Shown in pieces: positions 8,564 to 17,974 of a stretch of 64,000 nucleotides of DNA. Positions within the stretch are counted from its first letter, which is position 1. Each line of letters begins with the position of its first letter. The position numbers and the translations under genes are program-made. The notes beneath the pieces were generated by a model. That model made no database searches. It was not told the DNA's origin and saw nothing but the letters and a program-made list of their open reading frames with translations. Source of the DNA: Rhodobacterales bacterium (lineage in GTDB: Bacteria; Pseudomonadota; Alphaproteobacteria; Caulobacterales; Hyphomonadaceae); contig JACXUV010000002.1 in assembly GCA_014763715.1 (NCBI GenBank), forward strand, positions 124,001 to 188,000, read 5' to 3'.

Positions 8564-8625
8564 GTGGGCGACTCTGGCCTGCCGCGGCGGGGCGGTCAAA
8601 TGACGAATGCCGCGCGCCCGGATTC

Positions 8626-8669
8626 ACGGTGTTTACATGGTGTATACACGGTCTTTACACGGTGTTTAC
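8626..8669. repeat. Four tandem 11-bp repeats between lhr and pdeM
   Basis: Units ACGGTGTTTAC, ATGGTGTATAC, ACGGTCTTTAC and ACGGTGTTTAC follow each other without gaps, and a partial fifth (ATGGT) follows. The period is close to one DNA turn, so each unit shows the same face to a protein. They lie 63 bases upstream of the pdeM start and contain GTGTATACAC. This could be an array of regulator sites or a slipped-strand repeat. It is not CRISPR-like because there are no spacers. Confidence 0.75.
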
Positions 8670-8698
8670 ATGGTCCCGGAGGCCGATCTATCCAACAC

Positions 8699-11206
8699 CT
8701 AATCGATACGCATCGCGTCGCGCACCAGCGTGTCTTCCGCCTCGCTGAGGATCGCGTCCTGCACGCTCGCGCCGAAGACGGGCTCCTTCCCGATCTCCAG
8801 CATGACAGGCACGGCAAAGGGGCTGATCCGGTCGAGCGGCACATGGTCGATCTTGCCCCTGATGCGCACCAGCATCTCGCCCAGACGCCGCACGTCCAGG
8901 AGGCCCGTCGCCGCATCCTGTCGTGCCGCCTGCAGGAGGACGTGGTCCGGCTCATGGCTGCGCAGCACGTCATAGATGAGGTCTGTGGAGAAGCTCACCT
9001 GCCGTGAGTTCTTCTCCTTGCCGGGCAAATTGCGGTGGATCAGGCCGGAGATCTGGGCGCACTGGCCGAAGGTGCGCTTCATCAGGGCGCTCTCGTCCAG
9101 CCAGGCTTCAAGATCGTCGCCCAGCATGTCCGGATGGAACAATTCTTCCATGTTTACAGGGCTCAAATCTTCCATGCCCCAGACGGCCATGGCGTATTCG
9201 CTGGCCACGAAGCCGGTCGGTTTGGCCCCGATCCGCTCCAGCCGCCGGGTCAGCAGCATGCCCAGCGTCTGGTGCGCAAGGCGGCCCTCAAAGGGATAGG
9301 TCACGAGATAGTGCCGGTCCCCGCGCGGGAAGGTCTCGACGAGGAGATGATCGGGCGGCGGGATCTCTGAGCGCAGGCGCTGGATCTCGAACCATTCCTG
9401 TACGGGTTGCGGCAGATGGCGCCATTCCTCAGGGTTGTGGATCATGTGGCGCACACGGTCGGCCAGGAAGGTCGTCAGCGGGAACTTGCCGCCATTATAG
9501 CTGGGGATCGCCGGCCGGTCGGCGCTGGCGCGGATGCAGAGCGCGTCCAAACCTTCAATGGTTACAAGGCTCAGCACCTCACCGCCGAACAGGAACGTGT
9601 CGCCGGGCGTCAGCTGGGACAGGAAGTATTCTTCCATCTCACCCAGCTTATGGCCTGCGCGGATGACCCGCTTCTCTCCCGCCTGCGGCTTCCCGGCAAA
9701 GCTCGCAAGCCGCACCGACAGCATGGGCGCCTCGACGATGGCGCCGACATTCATCCGGTGGGCCTGCGCGTCCTGCGGCGTGCGCGCCACCCAGCGCCCG
9801 TCCGGCCGGCGCACGATACGGTGGTAGCGGTCATAGGTCTTGAGGGCGTAGCCACCGGTGGCGACAAAATCCACAATCCTTTCAAAGTCGTCCCAGCCCA
9901 GATCCTGATACGGCCCGGCCCGGACGATCTCTTCGTACAGCTCCGCAAGGTCGAACCCGTCGCCGCAGGCGCGGCCCATGACATGCTGCGCCAGCACGTC
10001 CAGCGCGCCTTGCCTCAGGCCCTCCCCGTCGATCTCGCCGGCCTCCACGGCAGCCTCGGCGGCGCGGCATTCCAGCACTTCGAACCGGTTGGTCGGTACC
10101 AGCACGGCGCGGCTCGCCTCATCCATTCTGTGATTGGCCCTGCCGATCCGCTGGATCAGGCGCGCGGCCCCCTTGGGCGCGCCCATCTGGATGACGAGGT
10201 CCACCTCCCCCCAGTCGATGCCGAGGTCCAGCGTCGAGGTGCAGACAACGGCCTTGAGTTTACCCGCCGCCATTGCGGCTTCGACCTTCGAGCGCTGCTC
10301 CCGCGACAGGGAGCCATGGTGCAGCGCGATCGGCAGGCCGTCCTCGTTGACGCTCCACAGCTCCTGGAACATCAGCTCCGCCTGGCTGCGCGTGTTGACG
10401 AAGACCAGCGTCATCGTCGCCTTTTTGATGGCTTCATAAACCTCCGGCACGGCGAACCGCCCGGAATGGCCGCTCCACGGAATGCGCTGATTTGAAATGA
10501 GAATATCGACGTCCGCCGAGACACCGCCCTCGGCCTGCAGGATGCGCACGCCCTTCCCGTCCGCCCGCACGTCCAGCCAGTCCGCGAGCCCCTGCGGGTC
10601 GCGCACTGTGGCAGACAGGCCGAGGAAGCGGCACTGCGGCGCCCAGCTCGCCAGCGTGGCGAGGCCAAGCGAGAGCAGGTCCCCGCGCTTCGAAGCCGCG
10701 ATGGCGTGGATCTCGTCCACGATCACGCATTTGAGGTCCGCGAAGAATTCCTTCGCATGGTCGGACGCGATGAACAGGGCGAGCTGTTCCGGCGTGGTCA
10801 GCAGTACGTCCGGCGGCGTCTTGCGCTGGCGCTGGCGCACATGAGCGGGCGTGTCGCCGGTGCGTGTCTCGATACGCAGGCCAAGGCCCATCTCGTCGAC
10901 AGGCATCATCAGGTTCCGCTGTACATCCGTCGCCAGCGCCTTCAGCGGCGAGATGTAGAGTGTGTGTAGGGCGGGGATTCCTGAGTTCTTTCGTGTCCCC
11001 TGCTGGCTGAGCTCGATCAGGCTACCCAGGAAACCCGCCAGCGTCTTGCCGCCGCCCGTCGGCGCGATCAGCAGTGCGCTCTCCCCCGCCAGCGACGCCT
11101 CTGCCAGCAACAACTGGTGCGGTCGGGCCGACCAGCCGCGCGCACCGAACCAGCCTGCGAAGGGCTCGGGCAAGGTAAATGCGGGGGGATGGGCGCTGTC
11201 TGGCAT
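8699..11206 (-). CDS. lhr: Ligase-associated DEXH-box helicase (Lhr-core type)
   Basis: 835-residue ATP-dependent 3'-to-5' helicase of the Lhr-core class associated with DNA repair. It has Walker A in APTGGGKTLAG (around residues 45-55), DEIH with HAIAASKRGDLL, the SATV motif III, a helicase C domain with STLDLGIDWG and IQRIGRANHR, then the winged-helix and Lhr beta-barrel region. The length matches the short Lhr form rather than the 1500-residue enterobacterial Lhr. It heads a minus-strand unit with pdeM. A secreted-protein gene starts about 100 bases away on the other strand. Confidence 0.94.
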   Translation of the reverse strand: MPDSAHPPAFTLPEPFAGWFGARGWSARPHQLLLAEASLAGESALLIAPTGGGKTLAGFLGSLIELSQQGTRKNSGIPALHTLYISPLKALATDVQRNLMMPVDEMGLGLRIETRTGDTPAHVRQRQRKTPPDVLLTTPEQLALFIASDHAKEFFADLKCVIVDEIHAIAASKRGDLLSLGLATLASWAPQCRFLGLSATVRDPQGLADWLDVRADGKGVRILQAEGGVSADVDILISNQRIPWSGHSGRFAVPEVYEAIKKATMTLVFVNTRSQAELMFQELWSVNEDGLPIALHHGSLSREQRSKVEAAMAAGKLKAVVCTSTLDLGIDWGEVDLVIQMGAPKGAARLIQRIGRANHRMDEASRAVLVPTNRFEVLECRAAEAAVEAGEIDGEGLRQGALDVLAQHVMGRACGDGFDLAELYEEIVRAGPYQDLGWDDFERIVDFVATGGYALKTYDRYHRIVRRPDGRWVARTPQDAQAHRMNVGAIVEAPMLSVRLASFAGKPQAGEKRVIRAGHKLGEMEEYFLSQLTPGDTFLFGGEVLSLVTIEGLDALCIRASADRPAIPSYNGGKFPLTTFLADRVRHMIHNPEEWRHLPQPVQEWFEIQRLRSEIPPPDHLLVETFPRGDRHYLVTYPFEGRLAHQTLGMLLTRRLERIGAKPTGFVASEYAMAVWGMEDLSPVNMEELFHPDMLGDDLEAWLDESALMKRTFGQCAQISGLIHRNLPGKEKNSRQVSFSTDLIYDVLRSHEPDHVLLQAARQDAATGLLDVRRLGEMLVRIRGKIDHVPLDRISPFAVPVMLEIGKEPVFGASVQDAILSEAEDTLVRDAMRID

Positions 11207-11305
11207 GGGATCAGATTAAACTACCGCAAGACACGATGTTTGCAGGTTTTTTTCCAGTCACTTTCCGGCAAGGTACGCTCTTCGCTCCAAGCTGAGGGAA
11301 AACCC

Positions 11306-12010
11306 ATGCGCCTTGCCTGCCTGTCCCGCCTGCCTCTGGCCGCCCTTCCCCTGCTCGCATGCCCGGCCTTTGCCGAGACGCCGCTGGAGAAAGCCCTCGC
11401 CGCACCGACGGATGGCCCTGCCTACAGGTTTGACATGAAGATCGACGATGATGTGCTGAAGGGCGAAGCGCAGGTCGATCCGTCCCGCCCCGAAGGCGAA
11501 CGCCTGACGCTGATCACGCCTGATGCCGGCACGCTGGAAGGCGAGGCCGCCGCGAAATATGAAAAGCTGAAACAGACGACATCCGGCGACAAGATCTGGT
11601 GCAGCAGCTTCAGCGGGAACATCCCCGCCGATGCGAAGATGATTTCGGAATCCGGCGAGGCTGCCGTCTACAGCTTCACGCCCCTGCCCGGCGACGACAA
11701 GGAAACCGCCAAGGTCTACAAGCACCTCACAGGCCGCGTGACCGTTTCCAAGGAAGCGCCCGCCATTCTTTCCTTCGAGATGTTCTCCGACAAGCCGTTC
11801 AAGCCCGCCATGGTGGCGCGGGTCGACAGTTTCCGCATGAAGGTGGACTGCGCCCCCGCCCCGGACGGGCGCACCTATGTCCGCGACTTCACGCTGGACC
11901 TCAGCGGCAATGCGATGATGCAGCCCTTCACGCAGAGCGAACGGCGCGAGATCACCAATCTCGTCGCCTTGCCCGAAAGCGCGCCCGAAAGCGTGATGGG
12001 ACAGCGCTAG
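11306..12010 (+). CDS. Exported protein of unknown function
   Basis: 234 residues. The N-terminus is a signal peptide (MRLACLSRLPLAALPLL then ACPAFAET), with cleavage likely after AFA, so the protein should be periplasmic. The rest is rich in beta-strand-like segments; it has two cysteines (WCSSF and KVDCAP) that may form a disulfide. I do not recognise the family. The start at 11306 is chosen because it opens the signal peptide, preceded by a weak GAGGGAA. It is divergent from lhr and convergent with the serine hydrolase gene. Confidence 0.75.
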   Translation: MRLACLSRLPLAALPLLACPAFAETPLEKALAAPTDGPAYRFDMKIDDDVLKGEAQVDPSRPEGERLTLITPDAGTLEGEAAAKYEKLKQTTSGDKIWCSSFSGNIPADAKMISESGEAAVYSFTPLPGDDKETAKVYKHLTGRVTVSKEAPAILSFEMFSDKPFKPAMVARVDSFRMKVDCAPAPDGRTYVRDFTLDLSGNAMMQPFTQSERREITNLVALPESAPESVMGQR

Positions 12011-12024
12011 GCGCTCTTCCGCCC

Positions 12025-13578
12025 TTATTCAGTGAGGCCGTACTTGGCGAGGATTTCCTCACGGATCGCCTGAATGGCCTTTTCGCTGCGGGCGCGGCGG
12101 CGGTCGATCTCGGCGTCGATTTCCGCTTCGATGGCTTCGCGCTGGGCAGCTGCGCCATTGCGCTCGTCCTCAGCCGCCTGCAGCGCCATCAGCGTGTCGC
12201 GCGTGAAGCTGTTGATGTCGAACCGGGCACCGCCGATCACGTCGAAGCCGCGGCGCACGATGACAGCATTCATGCTGGGCACGATCACGACATACTGGCC
12301 GCGATTGCCAGCCATGTAGAACGTGTCTGCCGGCACGCCGGCCGCATCCGTCATCAGCCAGAACTGCGCGCCGTAACCGGCCCCGCTTTTCGGCTGCGCC
12401 GGGGCGGGCGTGCGGACAAAATCCACCCAGCCTTCCGGCAGGATGCGCTCATTGCCCCACACGCCATCCTGCAGGTAGAGCTGGCCGACGCGGGCAAGGT
12501 CCCGCGCGGTCGACCAGACCTGGCTGGACGAGACGAAATCGCCGTTCCAGTCCACTTCCATCGTTGTGTGACGCGCGCCGATCTTGTGCAGCACGGCCTC
12601 GTACGGAAAGCTGTGAAACTTGCTGTCATCATCCATCGCTTCGCGCAGGGCGCGCATGGCGATCAGCGTGTCGTCATTGGCATATTTGAAGCGCTTGCCG
12701 GGCATCGCCTCCATCACCTTGGACGCGGCCTGGTCGACCACACGGCCGCCGCCGAAATACAGCCGGTCCGTGCGCGAACCGGATTCGCCGCTGTCGAGAC
12801 CGCTGGCCATGTGCATCAGGTTGCGGATCGTGATGTTGCGGCGCGGATCGGCCCCGGAATCCCAGGCCTTGATCACGGCGGGATAATCAATGTCGATCAT
12901 GCCCTGCCGGCGGGCCGCGCCCAGCACCGTCGCAGTGATCGACTTGGCGACAGACCAGGTGCGCTGCGGCGTTTCATGGTCAATCCCGCGGGCATAGCGC
13001 TCCGCAACGATCTGGCCATCCTTGACCACGACCACCGCGCTGGTGCGCGTGCCATTACCATAGGTGCGCTCGTCGAAGGCGAAGGAGACCGGAATGTCGA
13101 GACGTTCGGCTTCCTCGGTCCGCAGGCTGACCTTCACGTTCGAGCCGATGGCACTGCCCCGGTCCTCGCCGGTCGCATCCGGCCAGGCGGCAAAGCGCGG
13201 CAGGTAGCCGATCATCGTCTCATCCGCACCGGAGGGCAGCTGGGTGCAACCGAAGCCCGGACGGTAAGCAGCAATCCGCGGCGGCATGGAGGCGTCGTAC
13301 TGCACGCTCACCGTTTGCTCATTACGGTCGATCCGCGCTTCCGGCAGGCGGTCATAGGCGCGGCGGAAATCGGTGTAGATGCCGTCGAGGTCGTTATCTT
13401 CCAGCGTGTTGAGGTCCATCCCCGCCACGAACGTGTCGGAGCAGATGAAGCTCGCCTTCCAGCCTGCGGCCAGCGACTTGTCCATCAGGTCCGTATTGCC
13501 GCCTTCCTGGGCCATGGACGGCAAGGCGACCACGGCCAGCGCGACAGCGGAGGCAAAAATGGAACGGACTGGCTGCAT
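12025..13578 (-). CDS. Serine hydrolase, class C beta-lactamase/esterase fold, exported
   Basis: 517 residues with a signal peptide ending near SMAQEGG. The catalytic SxxK motif is in TWSVAKSITATVLG, and the YAN of FKYANDDT fits the YxN position. Family members are penicillin-binding-like peptidases or esterases, usually periplasmic. The ILPEGWVDFVR region is shared with the shorter hydrolase at 35502-36653, so these are paralogues. The last 50 residues are a charged, coiled-coil-like tail rich in Ala, Glu and Arg, unusual for the family. Substrate is unknown. Confidence 0.85.
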   Translation of the reverse strand: MQPVRSIFASAVALAVVALPSMAQEGGNTDLMDKSLAAGWKASFICSDTFVAGMDLNTLEDNDLDGIYTDFRRAYDRLPEARIDRNEQTVSVQYDASMPPRIAAYRPGFGCTQLPSGADETMIGYLPRFAAWPDATGEDRGSAIGSNVKVSLRTEEAERLDIPVSFAFDERTYGNGTRTSAVVVVKDGQIVAERYARGIDHETPQRTWSVAKSITATVLGAARRQGMIDIDYPAVIKAWDSGADPRRNITIRNLMHMASGLDSGESGSRTDRLYFGGGRVVDQAASKVMEAMPGKRFKYANDDTLIAMRALREAMDDDSKFHSFPYEAVLHKIGARHTTMEVDWNGDFVSSSQVWSTARDLARVGQLYLQDGVWGNERILPEGWVDFVRTPAPAQPKSGAGYGAQFWLMTDAAGVPADTFYMAGNRGQYVVIVPSMNAVIVRRGFDVIGGARFDINSFTRDTLMALQAAEDERNGAAAQREAIEAEIDAEIDRRRARSEKAIQAIREEILAKYGLTE

Positions 13579-13793
13579 GTCAAAACTCTCCCTCTACACG
13601 GGGGAAGTCTATGCACAGCGTTTCATGTCGCAAGTATGGCAAGTCAGTTTGTTCGGGCGAACTCGCTTTCATCTAAAGGTAGCAGGGCAGCCAGGAAGCA
13701 GGCGCAAAACAGCGCCTGAATGCGCCAATTCGATCGATCGTTTTCGCACGCGATTTACCGTCCCCGGCTAGTGTCGGCACATCGGGGGCCTGA

Positions 13794-14288
13794 ATGAACC
13801 AGCCACAGCGCAAAACGATCCTGAAATACCGCTACAAACAGCCCATGGCTGTGCGCATCTTCCTTGTCGCCATTGGCCTGTTCGCATGCCTCATGCCCAT
13901 TTGGGACCTGCGCCGCCTGCTCTGGCCGCTGACGCCCTTTTCCGCGATTGCCGGTGTTTTCATCCTCGGCGCGGGAAGTGTCGGCGTCGCAGTTATCCTC
14001 TTCGGCCTCTATGGCCGCAACGTCCTGTGGACCATCCGGCCCGGACGCATCCGCATCATTACACGTTCCCTGCTCGGCCGGCCAAACATCCAGACCTTCG
14101 GGCCAACCGATGGCGCACGGCTGGAGGTGATGGAGGACGCCTCCTCGGACGGACCTGACACATGGCGTGTCGCGCTGATCGCGCCAGATGGAAAACGCCA
14201 TACGCTGGCGCCTCAGCTATCTGCAGATGCGGCGAACGCCGAGTTCAAGCAGATCAACCACCTGTTCCGCAGCCCTCGGGCCGCCTGA
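13794..14288 (+). CDS. Small membrane protein, unknown
   Basis: 164 residues. Two hydrophobic helices (about residues 19-38 and 47-71) are followed by a soluble domain with beta-rich segments such as VLWTIRPGRIRIITRSLLG and ARLEVMEDA. This arrangement resembles membrane-anchored PH-like domains, but that is only a topological resemblance. The start has GGGGG nine bases before it. It converges with the DnaK-like gene, with 37 bases between them. Confidence 0.7.
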   Translation: MNQPQRKTILKYRYKQPMAVRIFLVAIGLFACLMPIWDLRRLLWPLTPFSAIAGVFILGAGSVGVAVILFGLYGRNVLWTIRPGRIRIITRSLLGRPNIQTFGPTDGARLEVMEDASSDGPDTWRVALIAPDGKRHTLAPQLSADAANAEFKQINHLFRSPRAA

Positions 14289-14325
14289 TACCGCCCCCGG
14301 AACCGGAGCACGCCCAGCGGGCCAA

Positions 14326-15561
14326 TTACCGTCGGGCCGTTGCCGCGCCATGGACCGCCAGCCCTTTTGCCACGGCCCCAAACCGGTCATTCGCCGACAC
14401 ATCTGCGTTATGGAATCGCCCGGCCAGGCGCGCCTGCACCAACGGGATGAAAGTGGAGCCGCCAACCATCACCACATCGGTGATCTGATCCGGCGACACA
14501 CCTGCCTGCGTCAGGCATTCACTCGCCACCTCGTCCATCCTTGAGAGCGCCTCATCAATCAGGTCTTCGAATGTCTTGCGCGCCACCTGTTTCTCAAGCC
14601 GGGCATCCGCAGTCTCATAGACGAAGGTCTGCTGGTCCGCGGCACTGAGGCCGATTTTGATCTGCTCGGTACGCTTGGCATAAGTGTGGGCCTCGTGGTT
14701 GCGTACCAGATAGTCGAAGGCCTGCAGGCCCTTGCTGTTCGGGCTGTTGAGGATCATCCAGCGGATCAGTTTCTGCGTATCGCGCGTGTAGAGCTTGTTC
14801 AGGCTCTTCCAGTCCGACAGCGTCGAGTATGGCGCGGATGGCGCGACCAGTCCGTTCAGCTCCAGCGTCTCCCAGTTCCCGAACAAGCGGGACAATTCGA
14901 AGAAGCTCAGCTTGTGATCGAAATCATTGCCGCCGACATAGAGGCCTGAACTGCCCAGAACGTCGAACCCGGCATTGTCTGCCGAAATACGCACGACCGA
15001 GAAATCAGACGTACCGCCACCGATATCGACGACGAAGATCAGCCTCTCCCGGCCGCCCGGAAACTTCACGGACCGCGCTGCCGCTACAGGTTCGTCCAGG
15101 AATTCGACATGGGCCACGCCTGCCTCATGAAGGCAGGCTTCCAGAATGGTCTGGGCACGTTTGTCGAGGTCGGGATGCCGGTCATTGAATGATACCGGAC
15201 GCCCTTGAATGACAGACTCGACGCGCTGACCCGTCAGGGCTTCGGCATTTGAGATCACCCGGCGCAGGAAGTGCACGATCACATCGCGGAAAGGCAGGCG
15301 CCTGCGGCCCACTTCCGTCGTCTCGTCGATCAGGGACGAGCCCAGAACCGATTTGATCGACCGCATCAGCCGGCCTTCCTCGCCGGACTCATAGGCGCTC
15401 ACGGCCTGCGTGCCGATGGCGTACTCGCCGGACTCCGCCCCGTAGAACACCGCTGTCGGGATGGAGGTCGTCTCCGGCTCAAGCATGAGCAGATCGGCGC
15501 CATCCGGGCCATAAACGGCGATGGACGTGTTCGATGTGCCGAAATCGATGCCAACTTGCAT
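14326..15561 (-). CDS. Hsp70/DnaK-like protein (YegD type)
   Basis: 411 residues, with the actin-like ATPase domain only. Phosphate motif 1 is in VGIDFGTSNTSIAVYG (residues 3-18), phosphate 2 in VVDIGGGTSDFSV, and the adenosine motif in VVMVGGSTFIPLVQARL near the C-terminus. The substrate-binding domain of true DnaK (about 230 residues) is missing, as in YegD proteins. The start at 15561 gives the standard opening; upstream codons in frame are not expected to be translated. It is divergent from the exonuclease gene, with 116 bases between starts. Its role is unknown. Confidence 0.88.
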   Translation of the reverse strand: MQVGIDFGTSNTSIAVYGPDGADLLMLEPETTSIPTAVFYGAESGEYAIGTQAVSAYESGEEGRLMRSIKSVLGSSLIDETTEVGRRRLPFRDVIVHFLRRVISNAEALTGQRVESVIQGRPVSFNDRHPDLDKRAQTILEACLHEAGVAHVEFLDEPVAAARSVKFPGGRERLIFVVDIGGGTSDFSVVRISADNAGFDVLGSSGLYVGGNDFDHKLSFFELSRLFGNWETLELNGLVAPSAPYSTLSDWKSLNKLYTRDTQKLIRWMILNSPNSKGLQAFDYLVRNHEAHTYAKRTEQIKIGLSAADQQTFVYETADARLEKQVARKTFEDLIDEALSRMDEVASECLTQAGVSPDQITDVVMVGGSTFIPLVQARLAGRFHNADVSANDRFGAVAKGLAVHGAATARR

Positions 15562-15677
15562 GGGAAAAGCCCTTGGTTCGGGGAATGCGGCCCAGCCGCC
15601 TACCCCACTTGGCCACGAAGAGAAAGGGACCGACACCAGCCCCTTCCCGCAACGCGGCAAACGCCTACAATCCAGCC

Positions 15678-16706
15678 ATGCTTCGCCCGGACCTCCTGCT
15701 GCAACCAACGCCAAAGGGCCTCTATTGCCCGCCGGGCGATTTCTATCTGGACCCGGTTCGCGGCGCGGTGGACCGGGCCGTCATCAGCCACGGCCATTCC
15801 GACCATGCCCGCGGCGGCCATGGCGCCGTCCTCTCCCACCCGCATACGCTGGCCATCATGGCGGCGCGCTACGGACAGAACTTCGCAAAATCCACGCAGG
15901 CACTGGAATATGGCGAGGTCATCGACATCAATGGCGTCTCCGTCTGGCTGACACCCGCCGGGCACATCCTCGGCTCGGCGCAGATCACGGTGGAATACAA
16001 AGGCCTGCGGATGACCTTCACCGGAGACTACAAGCGCCGGTGGGACCCGACCTGTGCCGGTTTCGATCCCGTCGACGGCACGCACGTCTTCATCTCGGAG
16101 GCAACTTTCGGCCTGCCGGTCTTCCGGCACCCGCCGACCGAGCACGAGATGGGCAAGCTGCTCCGCAACATTGCGGACTTCCCGGAACGCACCCACTGCA
16201 TCGGCGCCTATTCCCTCGGCAAGGCGCAGCGGATGATCCGCCACCTCCGCCTCGCCGGTTACGACGCGCCGATCTACATCCATGGCGCGCTGGAGAAGCT
16301 CTGCGCCGTGTATGAGGAGGCTGGCGTGCCGATGGGAGACCTGCGCCCGGCTACGACAGACGACACCTCCAAGGCAGCGCGGGAAGCCTTTCGCGGCCAG
16401 GTCGTGATCGCCCCGCCGGGCTCCTTCGAAGGCACATGGGCGCAGCGCTTCCCGGACCCGCTGATCGGCTTTGCCTCCGGCTGGATGAGCGTGCGCCAGC
16501 GCGCGAAAGCCAGTGGTGTGGAGCTGCCCCTGATCATTTCCGATCATGCCGACTGGGACGAACTGACCGGCACGGTGCGGGAGGTGAACCCCGACGAGCT
16601 ATGGGTTACCTATGGCCGGGAAGACGCCCTTGTACGCTGGGCGATGCTCGAAGGACGCCGCGCCCGGCCGCTGCGCCTTGTCGGCTATGAGGAAGAGGCC
16701 GGTTGA
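15678..16706 (+). CDS. Ligase-associated DNA exonuclease (beta-CASP/MBL fold)
   Basis: 342-residue metallo-beta-lactamase-fold nuclease related to eukaryotic CPSF-73/SNM1 proteins. The zinc motif H38-x-H40-x-D42-H43 is in SHGHSDHARGG. Further metal ligands are in TPAGHILGSAQ and FTGDYKRRWDP, and the beta-CASP part has ISDHADWDEL. Bacterial Exo of this type works with the Lhr helicase, MPE and the ATP-dependent ligase. Here it is separated from lhr/pdeM by four genes and from the ligase by two, but all four are within 13 kb. Confidence 0.92.
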   Translation: MLRPDLLLQPTPKGLYCPPGDFYLDPVRGAVDRAVISHGHSDHARGGHGAVLSHPHTLAIMAARYGQNFAKSTQALEYGEVIDINGVSVWLTPAGHILGSAQITVEYKGLRMTFTGDYKRRWDPTCAGFDPVDGTHVFISEATFGLPVFRHPPTEHEMGKLLRNIADFPERTHCIGAYSLGKAQRMIRHLRLAGYDAPIYIHGALEKLCAVYEEAGVPMGDLRPATTDDTSKAAREAFRGQVVIAPPGSFEGTWAQRFPDPLIGFASGWMSVRQRAKASGVELPLIISDHADWDELTGTVREVNPDELWVTYGREDALVRWAMLEGRRARPLRLVGYEEEAG

Positions 16707-16765
16707 CCCCGCCAGCGGCACCGGCATTAACTGCGCTGAACGGTGTTCCAGAAGGGGATTTCAGA

Positions 16766-17974
16766 ATGAAACGCCACCTGCTTGCCGGGGCTGCGCTGCT
16801 GGCGCTTGCTGCCCTGCCTGCCTGCGATGCAGTCCGCCTGCCGGTATTCAATCCGGCCGGACAGGACAGCGCCAAAACTGCGCCTGAAGGGGCAGACGAT
16901 GCGACGTCCGATTCGGACCAGATTGTCGCCGAAACCGCCACGGACAGAGCCGCTGAAGGCGAAACCCCGACGGTCGACCGGGATGCTGTCACGGCCGAAG
17001 CCGATGAGGAAACGGCCCTCGTCTCGCCGGAAAGCATTGTCGGCGACGAAGCAGATCAGGTCCCCCAAGATGATGAAGATGAGACGACAGAGACCGAAGC
17101 GGCAAGCAACGCGCCTACGCTGGCGGAACTGAACGCAGCCGCCTGCGGCCTGCCTCGTGAGGCAACGCCGACCCTCACCGTGGGCGCCGTGGCCGGGGCG
17201 ACGCAACTGGAAGAGCCCGCCGTCGGTGCCGAAGCGGTCAACGCGCTCGCCGCCAGCCTCGTCAACTTCCCCGGCATCGTGAAGATCGAACCGGTGAAAC
17301 CGGCCAAGGACGGCCTGATCTCGACGGGGCATTGCGGCGCCGTGCGTATCGCGGATCACTGGCTGGTCACGGCGGCCCACTGCGTGGATGAGCCGTTCGA
17401 GGAACTGCGCATCATCGGCACGGCGGAGAATTTGCGCTCTCCCCTCGCCCACACGACCGAAGGTGAGTTCGCTATCTGCCATGGCGGCTATGCCGGCACG
17501 GCCAACGGCTATGCCAATGACATCGCCCTGATCCGCCTGTCGGATGACGAGGTCGCGGCCCTCGGCGATGTGCCGGTTGCCCGCTACGGCGCAACGGACA
17601 AGCCGTTGGCCCCAGCCAACTATCCCACCGGCGACATGGCCGGATGGGGCCTGACACATTTCGGCGGCCTGCTGTCCAACGACCTGCTGGCTGCCAGCAT
17701 CCGCATCACCGGTACGGGCCCCGCAACCATCTATGTCGCCAGCCAGGGCGGCGCTGGCCCGTGCGTGGGCGACAGCGGCGGCCCGCTCTATGTGACGGAA
17801 GAAGACGGCTCGAAAACGGCGGTCGGCGTTCTCTCCGTCGTCGAACAGAACCGGGAGACAGGCCAGTTCTGCGCCGGGGACTATAATGGCCGCTACACAA
17901 ACCTGCAGGGTTACTCGGGCTGGCTGAGTGATGTGATGGCATTGTGCGATGCCGATGAGGGGGCCTGCAAGTGA
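16766..17974 (+). CDS. Trypsin-like serine protease lipoprotein
   Basis: 402 residues. It has a lipoprotein signal with lipobox LPAC (around residue 20). Residues 25-115 form an acidic, Thr/Glu/Asp-rich low-complexity linker. A chymotrypsin-fold domain then shows all three catalytic residues: His in TAAHCVD, Asp in ANDIALIRL and Ser in GDSGGPLYV. The protein is expected to be a membrane-tethered periplasmic or surface protease. The start at 16766 is chosen because it gives the lipobox signal; AGAAGGGG lies upstream. It overlaps the next lipoprotein gene by four bases (GTGA), so the two are probably co-translated. Confidence 0.88.
   Translation: MKRHLLAGAALLALAALPACDAVRLPVFNPAGQDSAKTAPEGADDATSDSDQIVAETATDRAAEGETPTVDRDAVTAEADEETALVSPESIVGDEADQVPQDDEDETTETEAASNAPTLAELNAAACGLPREATPTLTVGAVAGATQLEEPAVGAEAVNALAASLVNFPGIVKIEPVKPAKDGLISTGHCGAVRIADHWLVTAAHCVDEPFEELRIIGTAENLRSPLAHTTEGEFAICHGGYAGTANGYANDIALIRLSDDEVAALGDVPVARYGATDKPLAPANYPTGDMAGWGLTHFGGLLSNDLLAASIRITGTGPATIYVASQGGAGPCVGDSGGPLYVTEEDGSKTAVGVLSVVEQNRETGQFCAGDYNGRYTNLQGYSGWLSDVMALCDADEGACK

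Noticed and set aside
8626-8669. CRISPR array or replication iterons
   Set aside because: Units are contiguous without spacers and too short for CRISPR; there is no replication initiator gene nearby.
12025-13578. True class C beta-lactamase (antibiotic resistance)
   Set aside because: Only the generic SxxK fold is present; length, tail and the paralogue suggest an esterase or peptidase.
11599-13719. Open frame of 706 codons on the plus strand
   Set aside because: It is a shadow of the exported protein and of the serine hydrolase on the other strand, with no domain and no ribosome-binding site.
13702-13719. AGGCGC-N6-GCGCCT repeat between the serine hydrolase and the small membrane protein gene
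   Set aside because: Six-base GC arms are expected by chance in this sequence and no promoter or terminator context supports it.
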